Positions 46,342-57,602 are shown, counted from the stretch's first letter. The stretch is DNA of 64,000 nt from Phellopilus nigrolimitatus (GCA_021029095.1 JAJOHG010000052.1:124001-188000); one strand, 5' to 3'. Translations and numbers: made by a program. Notes: generated by a model from the sequence alone, not told the origin.

Positions 46342-47437
46342 ATGTCTGCTCTCCGCTCAATCCGCAACTTGACTGCATCGTCAGCTCGTGCGCTCGCACC
46401 TGCGCAGCGCGGCGTGTGTTGCGCGCAGCGCTCACTGGCGTTTGCGGCCATGCGCCCCTCGGCGCAGCGGATCATGATGGCGGGCGCCGCGCGCGCGTTT
46501 TCGGTGTCGGCGCGTGTACGAGGCGAGGGTGCTAGTGCGTTTCTGCTCTCTTTTCATTGAAAGACATGAAAAGCTGAGATGGCTGACGATAACGGTGCTG
46601 AACAGCGGACGTGACGCTGGTGCAGAAGCTCTCGGAAGAGCTGGCGTACGAGCAGGAGGCTGCGTCGACGGCGGGTGTGCCGGACTTCGTGAAGGATTTC
46701 ACGGCGCAGGGCGTCTGGGCTGTCAGTGCCTACCCTTTTTGTCCTTCCCTGTCTCTTTGGCTGAATGTTTCTTTTTTCACTTTCTAGATTAAGGACGTGT
46801 CGGGGAGTGATGAGGTGACGCTGGAGCGTACATTCGGCAACGAGACAGTGCGGGTGATGTTCTCGATCGCGGATCTGGACAGCGCGAACGAGCCAGAATA
46901 CGACTCCGAGGGCGAGAGCGAGACGGGCGAGCCGGCGTCGGAGAACATCACGAGCACGCCCATCCGGGTGTCGATCTCCGTCACCAAGGTCTGCCTTCAC
47001 GCTCAAATTTAGTCCCCCAAAATTCCCTACTGACTTGGAGGTTGCAGACGAGTGCGCCGGGCGCGATTAATGTTGACGCGCTGTGCCAGGACGGTGCATT
47101 CCTGGTTGAGAACGTGTCGTTCTACGGGGACGCGCGGACGGGGACAGAGCTCACGGCAGAGGCGGACTGGAAGCGCCGCGGGCTGTACCTCGGGCCAACG
47201 TTTGAAAACCTGGACCCGGGGGTGCAGGACGAATTCGAGCGGTTCCTGGACGAGCGAGGCGTGAACGAGAGCCTGGCGCTGTTCATCCCGGACTACGCTG
47301 AGCTCAAGGAGCAGACGGTACGTCTCGCATCATTGTGGCATTCCTTGACGAGTTTGCTTAAGATCAATCCATTTCTTCGTTGAATATAGGAATATGTCCG
47401 ATGGATCGAGAGCGTTAAGAAGTTTGTCGAGAACTAA
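46342..47437 (+). CDS. MAM33: Mitochondrial acidic matrix protein MAM33 / p32 (C1QBP family)
   Basis: The p32 family forms acidic trimers in the mitochondrial matrix and is linked to mitochondrial translation and ribosome assembly. The ATG at 46342 opens MSALRSIRNLTASSARALAP, an arginine- and serine-rich targeting presequence of about 55 residues. Exons then give DVTLVQKLSEELAYEQEAA, VPDFVKDFTAQGVWA and KDVSGSDEVTLERTFGNE. The acidic loop DSEGESETGEPASENI follows, then VRVSISVTK. The next exon (from about 47049) reads SAPGAINVDALCQDGAFLVE and GLYLGPTFENLDPGVQDEF, with ERGVNESLALFIPDYAE. The last exon gives EYVRWIESVKKFVEN, stop 47437. Its 3' half is duplicated at 57146. Confidence 0.93.
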
Positions 47438-48127
47438 TTTCGTTTATGACCTACGGAAAGAAAATATTACCGTCCATTCTCCCTTCGACCGTCCTGCTAT
47501 GTGGCTTCCACGCATATCCCGCTACGCATATCATACTGACCGATATCCTCTACGTATAACTCATGTAATCCCATTGCCCTTGCTTCGATTCAAATCGTAC
47601 AGCTCCACTCCACAATTTTATTTCTCGACTGAGATTGCGGATTGTTTCGACCTGGCCGTTTTTCCGGTGCGAGTTTTACAGTTACGATGAAGATTGAAGG
47701 TCGTACAAGAGCATACGAAGTATGCATTTGGTTGACGCTGAACCACTTTACAGTACGTGGACTTATGTTTACCAAGAAGAACGCATCGCAACGCGGGAGG
47801 ACCGCTGTTGACTCTGACCGCGATCAGGGCCATCACAGACATAGAGTCGGCGAAGCTGCTGCCTTTTGCTTGAAAGCAAATGTGGTGCTGGTCTCTGGCC
47901 CGCCGATACGGAAAAGGACGAGGTCAAGGTTCGTTTCGGTGCAATACTTTCTTATGGGACTGTCGCCAACTTTCTTACTTCGGGGGGTTTTTTTTTCTAA
48001 TGCTGGTCTTTCTTAAACGACTTTCCTTACTCCCGATATACGACCCGCAGGAAAGGGAGTAACGGATAAGCTGCGCAACCGGCTCGTCGACAGCAATCCG
48101 CAAATCGGGATTTCTTTCCCCAATCCC
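46968..48127 (+). repeat. Segmental duplication, left copy
   Basis: It extends from GTGTCGATCTCCGTCACC inside MAM33 to CCCCAATCCC at 48127. A direct copy lies at 57146-58298. Shared landmarks include the MAM33 last two exons, CGCATATCATAC..GACCGATATCCTCTACG downstream of the stop, and CGCAACCGGCTCGTCGACAG near the right end. Both copies have about 1,155 bp. Confidence 0.85.
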
Positions 48128-48480
48128 CTCTCGTCTGCGAAAACAGACAACGTCGCGAACGCGCTGGGACCTCGTGGCTCTGCCAAGTATGCTTTCCTGA
48201 TAAAACGGGCGCTGTTGACCTTGGAACGTGGCTGACGCACGGACTAAGCTGGCCGTCGATATATCATCGAGAAGCAGCTATGGACCAAATTGTCTGCACA
48301 TTCGCTCACGCCAGGCTGGCGTTCATGCAGAGCCAACTCCTTCACCGGTTGTGGCGGAGTACCAGTGCTCGCGGCGTCCGCTTTCTCTTACTTCTCCGAC
48401 TACGGGAAGCTCGAAAATCGCACCTTCAACTAAACCCTATCGGCATATGCTTCAAAATATTACCTTTTGACCTGGACAGC
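47820..48480 (+). other. Coding-like sequence of unknown family downstream of MAM33
   Basis: After an intron-like segment ending in CGCAG at 48050, a frame reads GVTDKLRNRLVDSNPQIGIS and FPNPLSSAKTDNVANALGP, then RGSAKYAFLIKRALLTLERG and a stop. A neighbouring frame continues with GAVDLGTWLTHGLSWPSIYH. The protein-like composition and its presence in the duplicate (DKLRNRLVDSDPQIG) suggest a gene or relic. I do not recognise the family. Frame changes indicate either further introns or decay. Confidence 0.4.
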
Positions 48481-48729
48481 CGCGCTCCCCAGCCTCAGAC
48501 GAAACTTGTGAAGCTTCTAACGTCTTTGTCAAAAAAACGAGTCGCGCTTCTGCGAGTTGTACTTTCATTATTAACTATACGTGTCTTTAGTCATAAACAA
48601 AGTCATAATAATACATTGCTGCGTCCCATCCCCTTCACTTTTCAGTCCTTCGTCAATCGGCGACAGTTACATGTCCAGCGGTGCATTCAGATCATAAGGC
48701 CAAATCGGATGATTCTTGCGCGTTCCAAA

Positions 48730-49390
48730 TCAATAATCTGTTCCTCCGCAAATGGGAACGGCAAGCTCATTCGCGACTTTGTCTGCATCTGCGCCAGAGG
48801 GAAGGGAAGACCGGCGGCGCCGAGTCCGTTTCCGAGTCCGTCGGTGGGTGCGTTCAGACTCAGACTCAGGCTGGCGCGACTGCGCCTCCTCCCCCATCTC
48901 ATACGCGTGCCCATCCCCACATCCACGCCCCGCCCTCGCTAGCGCCAGCGCGCGTATGACGCCGCCTCCGTGCGGCCGGAAGACCTTGGGGAAGGCCGCT
49001 ACGAGCTCGGGGGTGACGACGGACGCGTGCATAAGCGAGGCGGGCGCGAGTGAGAGGAGCACCGCGGGGGTGTAGATGTACGGCTGACCCTGCGTACCTG
49101 GGCGTAAACATGGGTTAGCTCCGGAGTGGGGATACAGGGAGGGGTTGGATGAAGGACTTACGTGGCTCGGAGGGAAGAGAAGGTTTGATAGAACCGGGAG
49201 ACGAAGGCGCAGAGGTCGGCGCGGTGGACGCGCCGCTCGAGCTCGAACTCGAACTGTGTATACGTCTGTGCACGGGGACGTAGAGAGCTGCGGGTGCGCA
49301 CGCGCCGGCGCCGGCGTTCGAAACGGAGGAGGCCGCCGAGGACGGGGGCGAACGCACGGGGACAGGTATAGAGAGCGCGGCGGTCGGCAT
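48730..49390 (-). CDS. Serine-rich small protein of unknown function
   Basis: Two exons, 49390-49162 and 49097-48730, make 198 residues. The ATG at 49388-49390 begins MPTAALSIPVPVRSPPSSAA. The first exon is Ser/Ala/Pro-rich with a run of seven serines (HSSSSSSSGAS). The second exon starts RTQGQPYIYTPAVLLSLAPA, a pattern seen in small basidiomycete proteins of unknown function, then continues into HASVVTPELVAAFPKVFRP. The C-terminal part is basic (RTHRRTRKRTRRRR). No signal peptide or domain is evident. It is divergent from the NLR gene. Confidence 0.55.
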
Positions 49391-50060
49391 GGATATTTCT
49401 AGCGCTGGTATCTGACGGGAACCGAGGGCAGAGAGAGGAATTGAGACAAAATACGTTGATGGTCTGCGAAAAACGCGAAGACGGGGCAGGACACGATGAA
49501 GGGGACGTCCGGTGCAAACGAAGAGCACGCCTCAGCGCAGGTCTTATAAGCCATATTCATCGCCACAGCTTTGATTTGCGGCCACGGTGGCCTGTGGGGG
49601 TGCGATGCATGTGCGCGCCCGGTCGGAACCTGGCTACGTGTTCCAATTTCTAGAGATTTCCAGACTATCTTGCGTGTCCGTCGCGCTGTGCGTGATGGGC
49701 GAGCGAGATCTGAGAAGGCGTGAGCGATGATGAGCGACAGCTCGAACGTTCTGCGCAGTTCTGCCTTTCTGCGGCTGGGTAGGATGACGTGCCCCCAGCG
49801 AGGCGTGTAAAGTGATGTGTTTGCTGCAACAACTCGCTTAGCCATGTCTAGACAATATTGTGAGGGGTCGACAGAGTCGAGCTTGATGACATGACGCCTA
49901 AGTGCTATTTTGGGACGTTGCACACGTTCCCATCACGCATCAACACGACTCGGCTGACGCTCTCAGCTTGCTCTTGACCACCACCGTCGTCTCACGTCCA
50001 AGTTCAAACCAGAAACCAAACCAGAAACCGGCAAATCGCAATCGCCAGTTCATCGTCGCT
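49391..50060. other. Divergent intergenic region before the NLR gene
   Basis: About 670 bp. An ATG-initiated minus-strand frame at about 49399-49845 (MAKRVVAANTSLYTPRWGHV) overlaps the 5' end of the serine-rich gene and has no recognised domain. It was not called. No TATA box was clear. Confidence 0.4.
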
Positions 50061-53000
50061 ATGTCGCAGTCGCAGCAGGACCCTCCTAGTGCCAGTGCGG
50101 ACTCCCAGTGCCAGTGAGTTTCACGAGAATTGATCCATCAATTGATCGTCGCTGATAACGATCTGCTTGCGCGTAGCTTGAAAGGTTACGTATCGAACAG
50201 TGCTAAGCTGCATCCTTCAGCGAATTGATGCCCTCTGAACTCGTTCTTGCCAACAGTCATCGAAGTTGACTTCAAGAACGGCCGTCCGAAATACAAGATT
50301 ACCGTCAAGCTCGAGGTGGACGGACAGACACTCACACATAAGTTTGGAAAGGAAGGTGTCGTTCGATGGGAGTGCAATCGGTAAGTGCAGCATCAGAAGA
50401 ACTCGGATTTTTTTTAACTGAATCATTGTGTCTGCTATAAGGGACTTTGTACCCTCCGCTCGCCTCAAGATCACCGTGAAGCAGGTGCTTTTTCTAGTGA
50501 TGAAAAAGGTGTTCGCAGTGATAGACGTAAACATGCTCGATCATGCCGGAAAGCGTCTCGTTGAGGTTGAAGGCGAGTGTTTTCTTCGATGTTTGTGTAT
50601 CATTTTACGCTGACATCTGTACCTTCCTTTCTCGAGAAGACGGGCAAAAGAAGGTCGTACTGAAGCTTACCTTTGACGTTCCGGAGCCGGTGAGTCTAAT
50701 ACATCTTTTCGAAGATGATATAAAGAGCAAACAAAAAATCGGAGACCGCTGCGGTTGCAGAAAATCTTCTCCAAGAAGCAACTAGGGTTGCGAAAAACAA
50801 GACTGTCCTGTTAGACAAGCTAGGAAAGTGGAGAGAATTCATGCAGGTTGTCTGGGATCTTTCATGTGCTGCGGCTGAGGTGAGTGTAAAGAATTAGGTG
50901 CTGTTTCTTTTTATTTTAACTCAAGTGCGCCAGTATCGCCCTGAATCAAAAGCTGGTGTCACTGCTGTTAATGTTCTTTATGAGGTATTGTACATGGGGT
51001 TTCAGAATTCGTTAAACCGGACTTAAGATACCTTGACAGAAATGCAAGGCGCAAGAAGAGTACCGGGCTATTGTCCGAGATCTTCTGGAGGACATGACAT
51101 TGCATTTGCCATTCACAAAGACTCATGCTCTTGATGAATCTAAATATGCAGTCACTAAGGAGACTCTTGGCAAAATGTTAAAGAAGATTGAGGAAGCCTC
51201 TAAATTTGTTGACGTTAACTCGACCCAGAGTGTCATAGGTATAAACTCAGTGATTCAGCATAAAGAAACTCCTAATCCCCTTCATTTTATAGGAGAGCTG
51301 CTTTCTTCAGAGCCTAAGATGAAAGAAGCCAATGGCTTAAGAGATGGCTTCAGAAAGCTCAAGGAGGTCTATGACTGGTGCATCAAGGCAGAAAGCTGGA
51401 GAACGTCTTTGAATATAGGTAGAAGTTGTCAATTGAAAAAGACTGCTTATGAAAACACATAACTCATCTGTTATCTTTCTTTTATTCAGAGAGAATTGGA
51501 GAAAGCCAGCTGCTTGCCCAGCTCGATCATGCAAAGAAAGCTTACTATAGTCCAGGTCTAGTTTGCTTAAAGGGGACTAGAGAGGGAGTTCTGGAACACA
51601 TTTCACAGTGGGCCAGCTCCATGGATGCTAGCACTCCCAAGCTATTCTGGCTGTATGGCCTGGCTGGTTCTGGAAAGAGCTCAATAGGACACTCAGTTGC
51701 ACAAATGTTTGACAGGGAAAGGCTCCTTTTAGGATGCTTCTTCTGCAAGAGGGATGACCCAGTGCTTCGGGATCCTGGAAATGTCATTCCCACCATTGCA
51801 CACTACCTTGCTCATTGGCATAAACCTTATCGAACTGCTATTCTTCCTGTCCTTCAGGGAGCTGACAGAGTCAAGCTTGATGCTAAAGAAGTGCAATGGC
51901 AGTTTGACTTCCTCATCAAAAATCCATTGACTGCTCTCTCTCAGAGTAGCACAGATCTTCCACCAAAGCCATTGATTATTGTCATTGATGCCTTGGATGA
52001 GTGTGGAGATTCTGCACATTCAAGATCACAATTGGCTGGCTTTCTGAAGTTGACAAGTGCTGTTCCCTTGTTAAAGGTTTTCATCACCAGCAGGCTTCTC
52101 CCAGAGATAGGGGAAGTTCTTTCACAGGCTAGCTTATGCCATGACATTACTTCTGAAGATGGTATTCAAAAAGACATTCTATCTTACACCAAATCATGTG
52201 TTGAGATGTATAAAGTTCCTCATGTTACAGAGGAAGAGATTCATGCACTTGCAGATAGAGCTTCAGGGCTTTTTATCTGGACCACTACTGTCTTCAGATT
52301 CATTTCAGAGCTCAATGATAAACATCATGCAGTTGAAGATATTCTTTCTGCACAACCACTTGCAGATAATCCAGAGGCGAAGCTTGATAATCTTTACACA
52401 ACTGTCATCCAGACAGCTTCTGGTGATAAAGTGGCAAACAGAGAGCCCATGAAAGCCATCCTTGGTATCATATCCATCACAGCCAAAAACAAACCACTTC
52501 CTGCCAAAGCAATCTTTGATCTCTTGCCCAAACTTCTGAATGGAAAGCCCATATCAGATGAATCTTTTTCAAGCACACTTGGCAAACTACAGTCTGTCTT
52601 ATACACAGACAAGGATATGGAAGATTCCATTCGTGTTTGCCATCCATCCTTCCTTGATTTCATGAGCCAAAAAAGTCGCTCAGATCAGTTTTGGACGGAC
52701 CCAGAAGAGTTGGACCTGCACATGGCTGTGAAATGCTTGGAGATCATGAAATCACAGCTCAAGTTTAATATCTGCCACCTGGAGTCATCATATGTTGCAA
52801 ACAATGACATTCTAGACCTTCAGGGTAAAATCACATTAAACATTCCTAAATCTCTTCAATATAGTTGCCTCTACTGGATGAACCATGTAGCCAGTTCAAG
52901 AAACTTGGATTCAGCAGCCAAGACAGAGAGACTGGCTAATGATGTCTTCTGTCACACAAATGCTTTATATTGGCTTGAAATTCTAAGCTTGATACAAAGT

Positions 53001-55150
53001 CTCAAGTCAGGGAAAAATGCTCTACAAGAGGCAGCTACTTTTTATAAAGTCAGTCAATTGTCAACTTTATTTCAAAGTATCTGACTCTAAAATTATCTTA
53101 GAACCAGAACAAAATTGCCACTGCCACAACAGGTCTTTACCGCTTTGTATCAGCATTTTATGAGGCTATAGCTATCAGCACTCCTCACCTTTACATATCT
53201 GCACTGTCTTGGGCACCCACAGAGAGTTTTGTGTCAAAGCAACTTTACCATACATTTTCAAATCAACTACTTGTTACCTTGGGAAAGAAAAAAGACTGGG
53301 GATCCGATCTTTGGACAGCAACAACAGAAGCTGGGGTTTTGTGTATTGCATACTCTCCTGATGGGAAGCACATTGTGTCTGGCTCACGTGATGGGACCAT
53401 CCGGATCTGGGATGCAGAGTCTGGGACTGCCAAAGGAGAGCCCCTCACAGGTCATTCTCATTGGGTCAACTCTGTTGCATTCTCCCCTGATGGAAAGCAC
53501 ATTGTGTCTGGCTCATATGACAATACCATCCGGATCTGGGATGCAGAGTCTGGAACTATGAAAGGACAGCCCCTCACAGGTCATTCTAGTTGGGTCAACT
53601 CTGTTGCATTCTCCCCTGATGGGAAGCACATTGTGTCTGGCTCACGTGATGGGACCATCCGGATCTGGGATGCAGAGTCAGGAGCTGCCAAAGGAGAGCC
53701 CCTCAAAGGTCATTCTGATGAGGTCAACTCTGTTGCCTTCTCCCCTGATGGAAAGCACATTGTGTCTGGCTCATATGATAAGACCATCTGCATCTGGGAT
53801 GCAGAGTCTGGGACTATGAAAGGACAGCCCCTCACAGGTCATCTTGATTGGGTCAAATCTGTTGCATTCTCCCCTGATGGGAAGCACATTGTGTCTGGCT
53901 CAGACGATAAGACCATCCGGATCTGGGATGCAGAGTCTGGAACTATGAAAGGACAGCCCCTCACAGGTCATCTTGATTGGGTCAAATCTGTTGCATTCTC
54001 CCCTGATGGGAAGCACATTGTGTCTGGCTCACGTGATGGGACCATCCGGATCTGGGATGCAGAGTCTGGGACTGCCAAAGGAGAGCCCCTCACAGGTCAT
54101 TCTCATTGGGTCAACTCTGTTGCATTCTCCCCTGATGGAAAGCACATTGTGTCTGGCTCATATGACAATACCATCCGGATCTGGGATGCAGAGTCTGGAA
54201 CTATGAAAGGACAGCCCCTCACAGGTCATCTTGATTGGGTCAAATCTGTTGCCTTCTCCCCTGATGGAAAGTACATTGTGTCTGGCTCAGGTGATGGGAC
54301 CATCCGGATCTGGGATGCAGAGTCTGGGACTGCCAAAGGAGAGCCCCTCACAGATCATTCTGGTCGGGTCACCTCTGTTGCCTTCCCTGATGGAAAGCAC
54401 ATTGTGTCTGGCTCAGGTGATGGGACCATCCACATCTGGGATGCAGAGTCTGGGACTGCCAAAGGAGAGCCCCTCACAGGTCATTCTAGTTGGGTCAACT
54501 CTGTTGCATTCTCCCCTGATGGAAAGTACATTGTGTCTGGCTCATGGGATAAGACCATCCGGATCTGGGATGCAGAGTCAGGAGCTGCCAAAGGAGAGCC
54601 CCTCAAAGGTCATTCTGATGAGGTCAACTCTGTTGCCTTCTCCCCTGATGGAAAGCACATTGTGTCTGGCTCATATGATAAGACCATCTGCATCTGGGAT
54701 GCAGAGTCTGGGACTGCTAAAGGAGAGCCCCTCACAGGTCATTCTGGTGAGGTCAGCTCTGTTGCATTCTCTCCTGATGGAAAGTACATTGTGTCTGGCT
54801 CACATGATAAGACCATCCGAACTTGGGATGCAGAGTCTGGGACTGCCAGAGGTAAGGATCTTGTTGGATCAGTTACATTACTAAACATCTGGATTTCTAA
54901 TTTGATTGCTGTATCAATAGGCATTATCAAGGAGCTCAATCAAAGTCTTCCAAATGTGGTCCCGAGTGACGGATGGATTAGAGTCCCCACTGGGGAAGGC
55001 CTACTGCTTTGGGTCCCACAAGAATACCGACACGGTGTTGTGGATACAAGTGTTGTCAATATTCCAACAAATGGCCCACTTCGTTCAGTCAGATTTGACT
55101 GGTCAAAGTTTTTCCATGGCCCGTCATGGACAAATATCATGACAGGGTAG
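50061..55150 (+). CDS. NLR-like STAND NTPase: beta-rich N-terminus, NACHT, 12 WD40 repeats
   Basis: This is a fungal intracellular receptor of the NACHT-WD40 class, related in architecture to HET-D/HET-E/HNWD incompatibility proteins. The ATG at 50061 gives MSQSQQDPPSASADSQC. Small exons then encode a beta-rich domain (VIEVDFKNGRPKYKITVKLE, ARLKITVKQVLFLVMKKVF, KKVVLKLTFDVPEP), probably C2-like. A helical linker follows (ENLLQEATRVAKNKTVLLDK, GKWREFMQVVWDLSCAA). The NACHT has Walker A GLAGSGKSS (51657-51683), Walker B LIIVIDALDEC (about 51972) and FITSRLLPEIGEVL. A winged-helix-like region ends near 53060. The WD40 array is at 53337-54850, followed by a 68-nt intron after TARG and a C-terminal tail (IIKELNQSLPNVVPSDGW). 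The NACHT and WD parts are intron-poor and visibly AT-richer than neighbours. No break was found. Confidence 0.85.
53337..54850 (+). repeat. Array of 12 near-identical 129-bp WD40-coding repeats
   Basis: Each unit encodes 43 residues built on VNSVAFSPDGKHIVSGS, then variable-D-variable, TIRIWDAESGT and KGEPLTGH. Unit 9 lacks one codon (VAFPDGK). Units differ at a few positions only: the residue after SGS (R, Y, D, G, W or H), the residue after the Asp (G, N or K), and the residues after GH (SHW, SSW, SDE, LDW, SGR, SGE). Twelve units are within the 7- or 14-blade range expected for one or two propellers, with diverged blades possible at either end. Confidence 0.93.
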
Positions 55151-57145
55151 TCTGGGTGAGTTGCAAATTTTCTGTTTCCATTTGCTCATTCTGACGTGCC
55201 TAGCTGTAGCTGAGGTTTGGCGGGAAAGTAGCAAAGGAAGTTTACACCGAGCGCTGTCTTTTTTGTAGTGAAGTGTTTGATGTTGGCGCAGAACATTTAC
55301 GGATTTGTTCATTGTCGACTTTGTATGAGAAGAAGGGAAGCAAGTCTCAATGAGTTTCGAGAGTATTCAGATGTATTTTATATCTTTACTTTGGACCTCA
55401 GCACCGTTCATGGTTGTTGTGGTAAATATACATGGATTTGACTCACACAGTAATGCTATGCGGTATCATATAATGGTGGACCAATGGCGGAACAGGCGGG
55501 AGCAAGTAGTACGAGAAACACGAACCGAGAGTATAACATAACTGCGGTGCGCAGGCTGACATGTGTATTTTTCAGAAGGCACATTGGCCCGGAGGTTTGT
55601 CATTCTTTTGCAGCTCGACTCGCACGGGTGGGCTGCTGCACTCTCCACTGATTGTTCTTTGGCAGATCGTAGGTCCTAGCCGCAGGTTTGAGTGCGAGAT
55701 AGAGGTCGACAGGGCGACGCCGCCTCTGGCCGATGCAGTGCCGGTGTCATGCGTGAGGCGAGCGTTAGAAGGGGCGCACTTACGGCTGAGCTTAAGGTCG
55801 ATGTTCTTCGGCTTCTCTGTGTCGAGGGAATTTGAGAGGGAATTTAAGAGGTCGGGGAGAGTCGACGAGGGCCCCGGATGGGTGAGTCAAGAGTGCCGTG
55901 CCTATATAATCTAAGAGGCGAAAGGTGTAGTTGGCTCGTATGGTTTTTCAAAGGCAGATGCAAACCGGAATAGGCCGCAAGGAGTCCATACATAAGCACT
56001 AGTATGCTGCAGCAGGAGCTGGGACGCCGAGCTTCTCCGTAGGAGCGCATGCGATACTAAGAGCAGGAACGAACATGGGACGCGCTGATGCTGACAGTCC
56101 AAGCCAACGCAAAATGCCGCCCTTTTGCGCCAATATCGGTTGGATTACTAGAGCGCGCTGTTCAAAAGCATCTTCAGCAGAATAAAAATACGGCGAAGGG
56201 ACGAACGCTCCGCTGCAGACATACGCGTCGTATCCCACAGTCAACTGCCGTAGCCACGCGCTCATACCACCTTTACTTCCGAGCGAGGTGCAGTAGGCGA
56301 AAAGGAACCGACGTACCTTTCTGCGTTCGCGCAAACAACCTGTTCTGCCGAATCGTCTTGGCGAAGTATTGCTGGCCCTCAACCCTGGGTAAGTATCCCG
56401 CGTCGGGAACGCCATCAGCAAGTGTTTGCGGGGAGAAGTAATGTAGTCAAGTCCTAGGCACGATGTCGATGCTGCCGAAATGCTCCCAGAACCCGAAACG
56501 GCGCAGAGCATGACAATATGTGAGAGGAGTCGGTTCACTGTCATCATCAATGTGTCGATTGCTGCACACTTCGCGTCCTCACCCCTTCGCTGGAAGAGAA
56601 CTGCAGAAGCCCGAATAGTCGTGAGTACTTACGAGATAACGGACCGAAGTAAGCCAGCGACAAGCATTCAGTAAGTCACTACGAATTGAGCTGTGGCGCT
56701 CAACCCTGTCGGCAGGTTCGAGATCATAAGTATTTTGGCTGTCTGCTGAGCTGCAGGCCTGCAGTGAGCTTAGTGTAAGGTTCCTCGATATCCGCGGAAT
56801 GTGTACTCACCTGAGCCGCGCGGTGCGTGCAGCAGAGGATTACGGGCGTTGTCGAAGCCTGTGCGAGTACAACTGCCCGAGTCTGATCAGACTAAATTGT
56901 GCGTTTGCGAGTACAACGCGCTATCTATATTCAATGAGCCAGTCGTGCAGTCGGGCTGTACGACTTATGCGTGTCCTCATCAGCGCCATCGCATTGAGGA
57001 CTGGGTATTTCACATGACCACATACCTCCGATAGAATCCATCTGGAAGTACATTCTCAGCGAGCCCACCAGCGAGCTCTCCAAGGCAGCGTGAGAAGCTC
57101 AGTGCGATATCCAAAGGAGTGCGTTCTTTGCTGAGTCGCGCGTCC
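55151..57145. other. Relic-rich region after the NLR gene
   Basis: About 2 kb without an intact gene. A plus-strand frame at 55561-55914 has no recognised family. On the minus strand a frame around 56239-56330 (AWLRQLTVGYDAYVCS) resembles a decayed sequence inside the YRA1 long intron. The final part, 56941-57075, is one copy of a direct repeat found again at 58358-58495. Confidence 0.5.
56941..57075. repeat. Direct repeat flanking the MAM33 duplicate, left copy
   Basis: It shares CATCAGCGCCATCGCA, GACCACATACC and TCCATCTGGAAGT with 58358-58495, with substitutions and small indels between. The pair brackets the truncated MAM33 duplicate. Nature of the repeat is unknown. Confidence 0.7.
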
Positions 57146-57602
57146 GTGTCGATCTCCGTCACCGAGGTCCGCCTTCCCCTCATAAGGTTTTTTTGCTGAC
57201 GTCGAAGTTGCGGACGAGTCCGCCGGGCGCGATCAATGTCAACGCGCTATGCCAGGACGACGCGTTCCTGGTCGAGAACGTGTCGTCCTACGGGGACACG
57301 CGGGTGGGTGCAGAGCTCACGTCGGAGGCGGACTGGAAGCATCGCGGGCTGTACTTGGGGCCGACGTTTGAGAACCTGGACCCGGGGGTGCAGGACGAGT
57401 TCGAGCGGCTCCTGGACGAGCGGGGCGTGAACGAGAGTCTGACACTGTTCATCCCGGACTACGCTGAGCTCAAGGAGCAGACGGTGCGTCTCGCATCATG
57501 AGGCATCTCTTGATGAGCTTGCTTAAGATTGATCCATTTTTCGTTGAATATAGGAATACGTCCGATGGATCGAGAGCGTCAAAAAGTTTGTCGAGAATTA
57601 AT
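57146..57602 (+). pseudogene. Truncated MAM33 duplicate
   Basis: Only the 3' half is present. The penultimate exon reads SPPGAINVNALCQDDAFLVE, GLYLGPTFENLDPGVQDEF and ERGVNESLTLFIPDYAEL. The intron and last exon EYVRWIESVKKFVEN follow, with a stop. The presequence and first exons are absent. The 3' splice acceptor that reads GTTGCAG in the intact gene is GTTGCGG here, so the exon could not be joined in the same way. Substitutions are mostly mild, which points to a fairly recent duplication. Confidence 0.88.

Noticed and set aside
49399..49845. Minus-strand ORF beginning MAKRVVAANTS
   Set aside because: It overlaps the better-supported serine-rich gene start and shows no domain.
54231..54884. 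217-codon ORF in a second frame of the WD array
   Set aside because: Repeats of a shadow frame (GSTLCLAHV and similar); the WD40 frame explains the DNA.
55999..56550. 183-codon minus-strand ORF
   Set aside because: It resembles a relic found again in the YRA1 intron; no intact gene or family could be supported.
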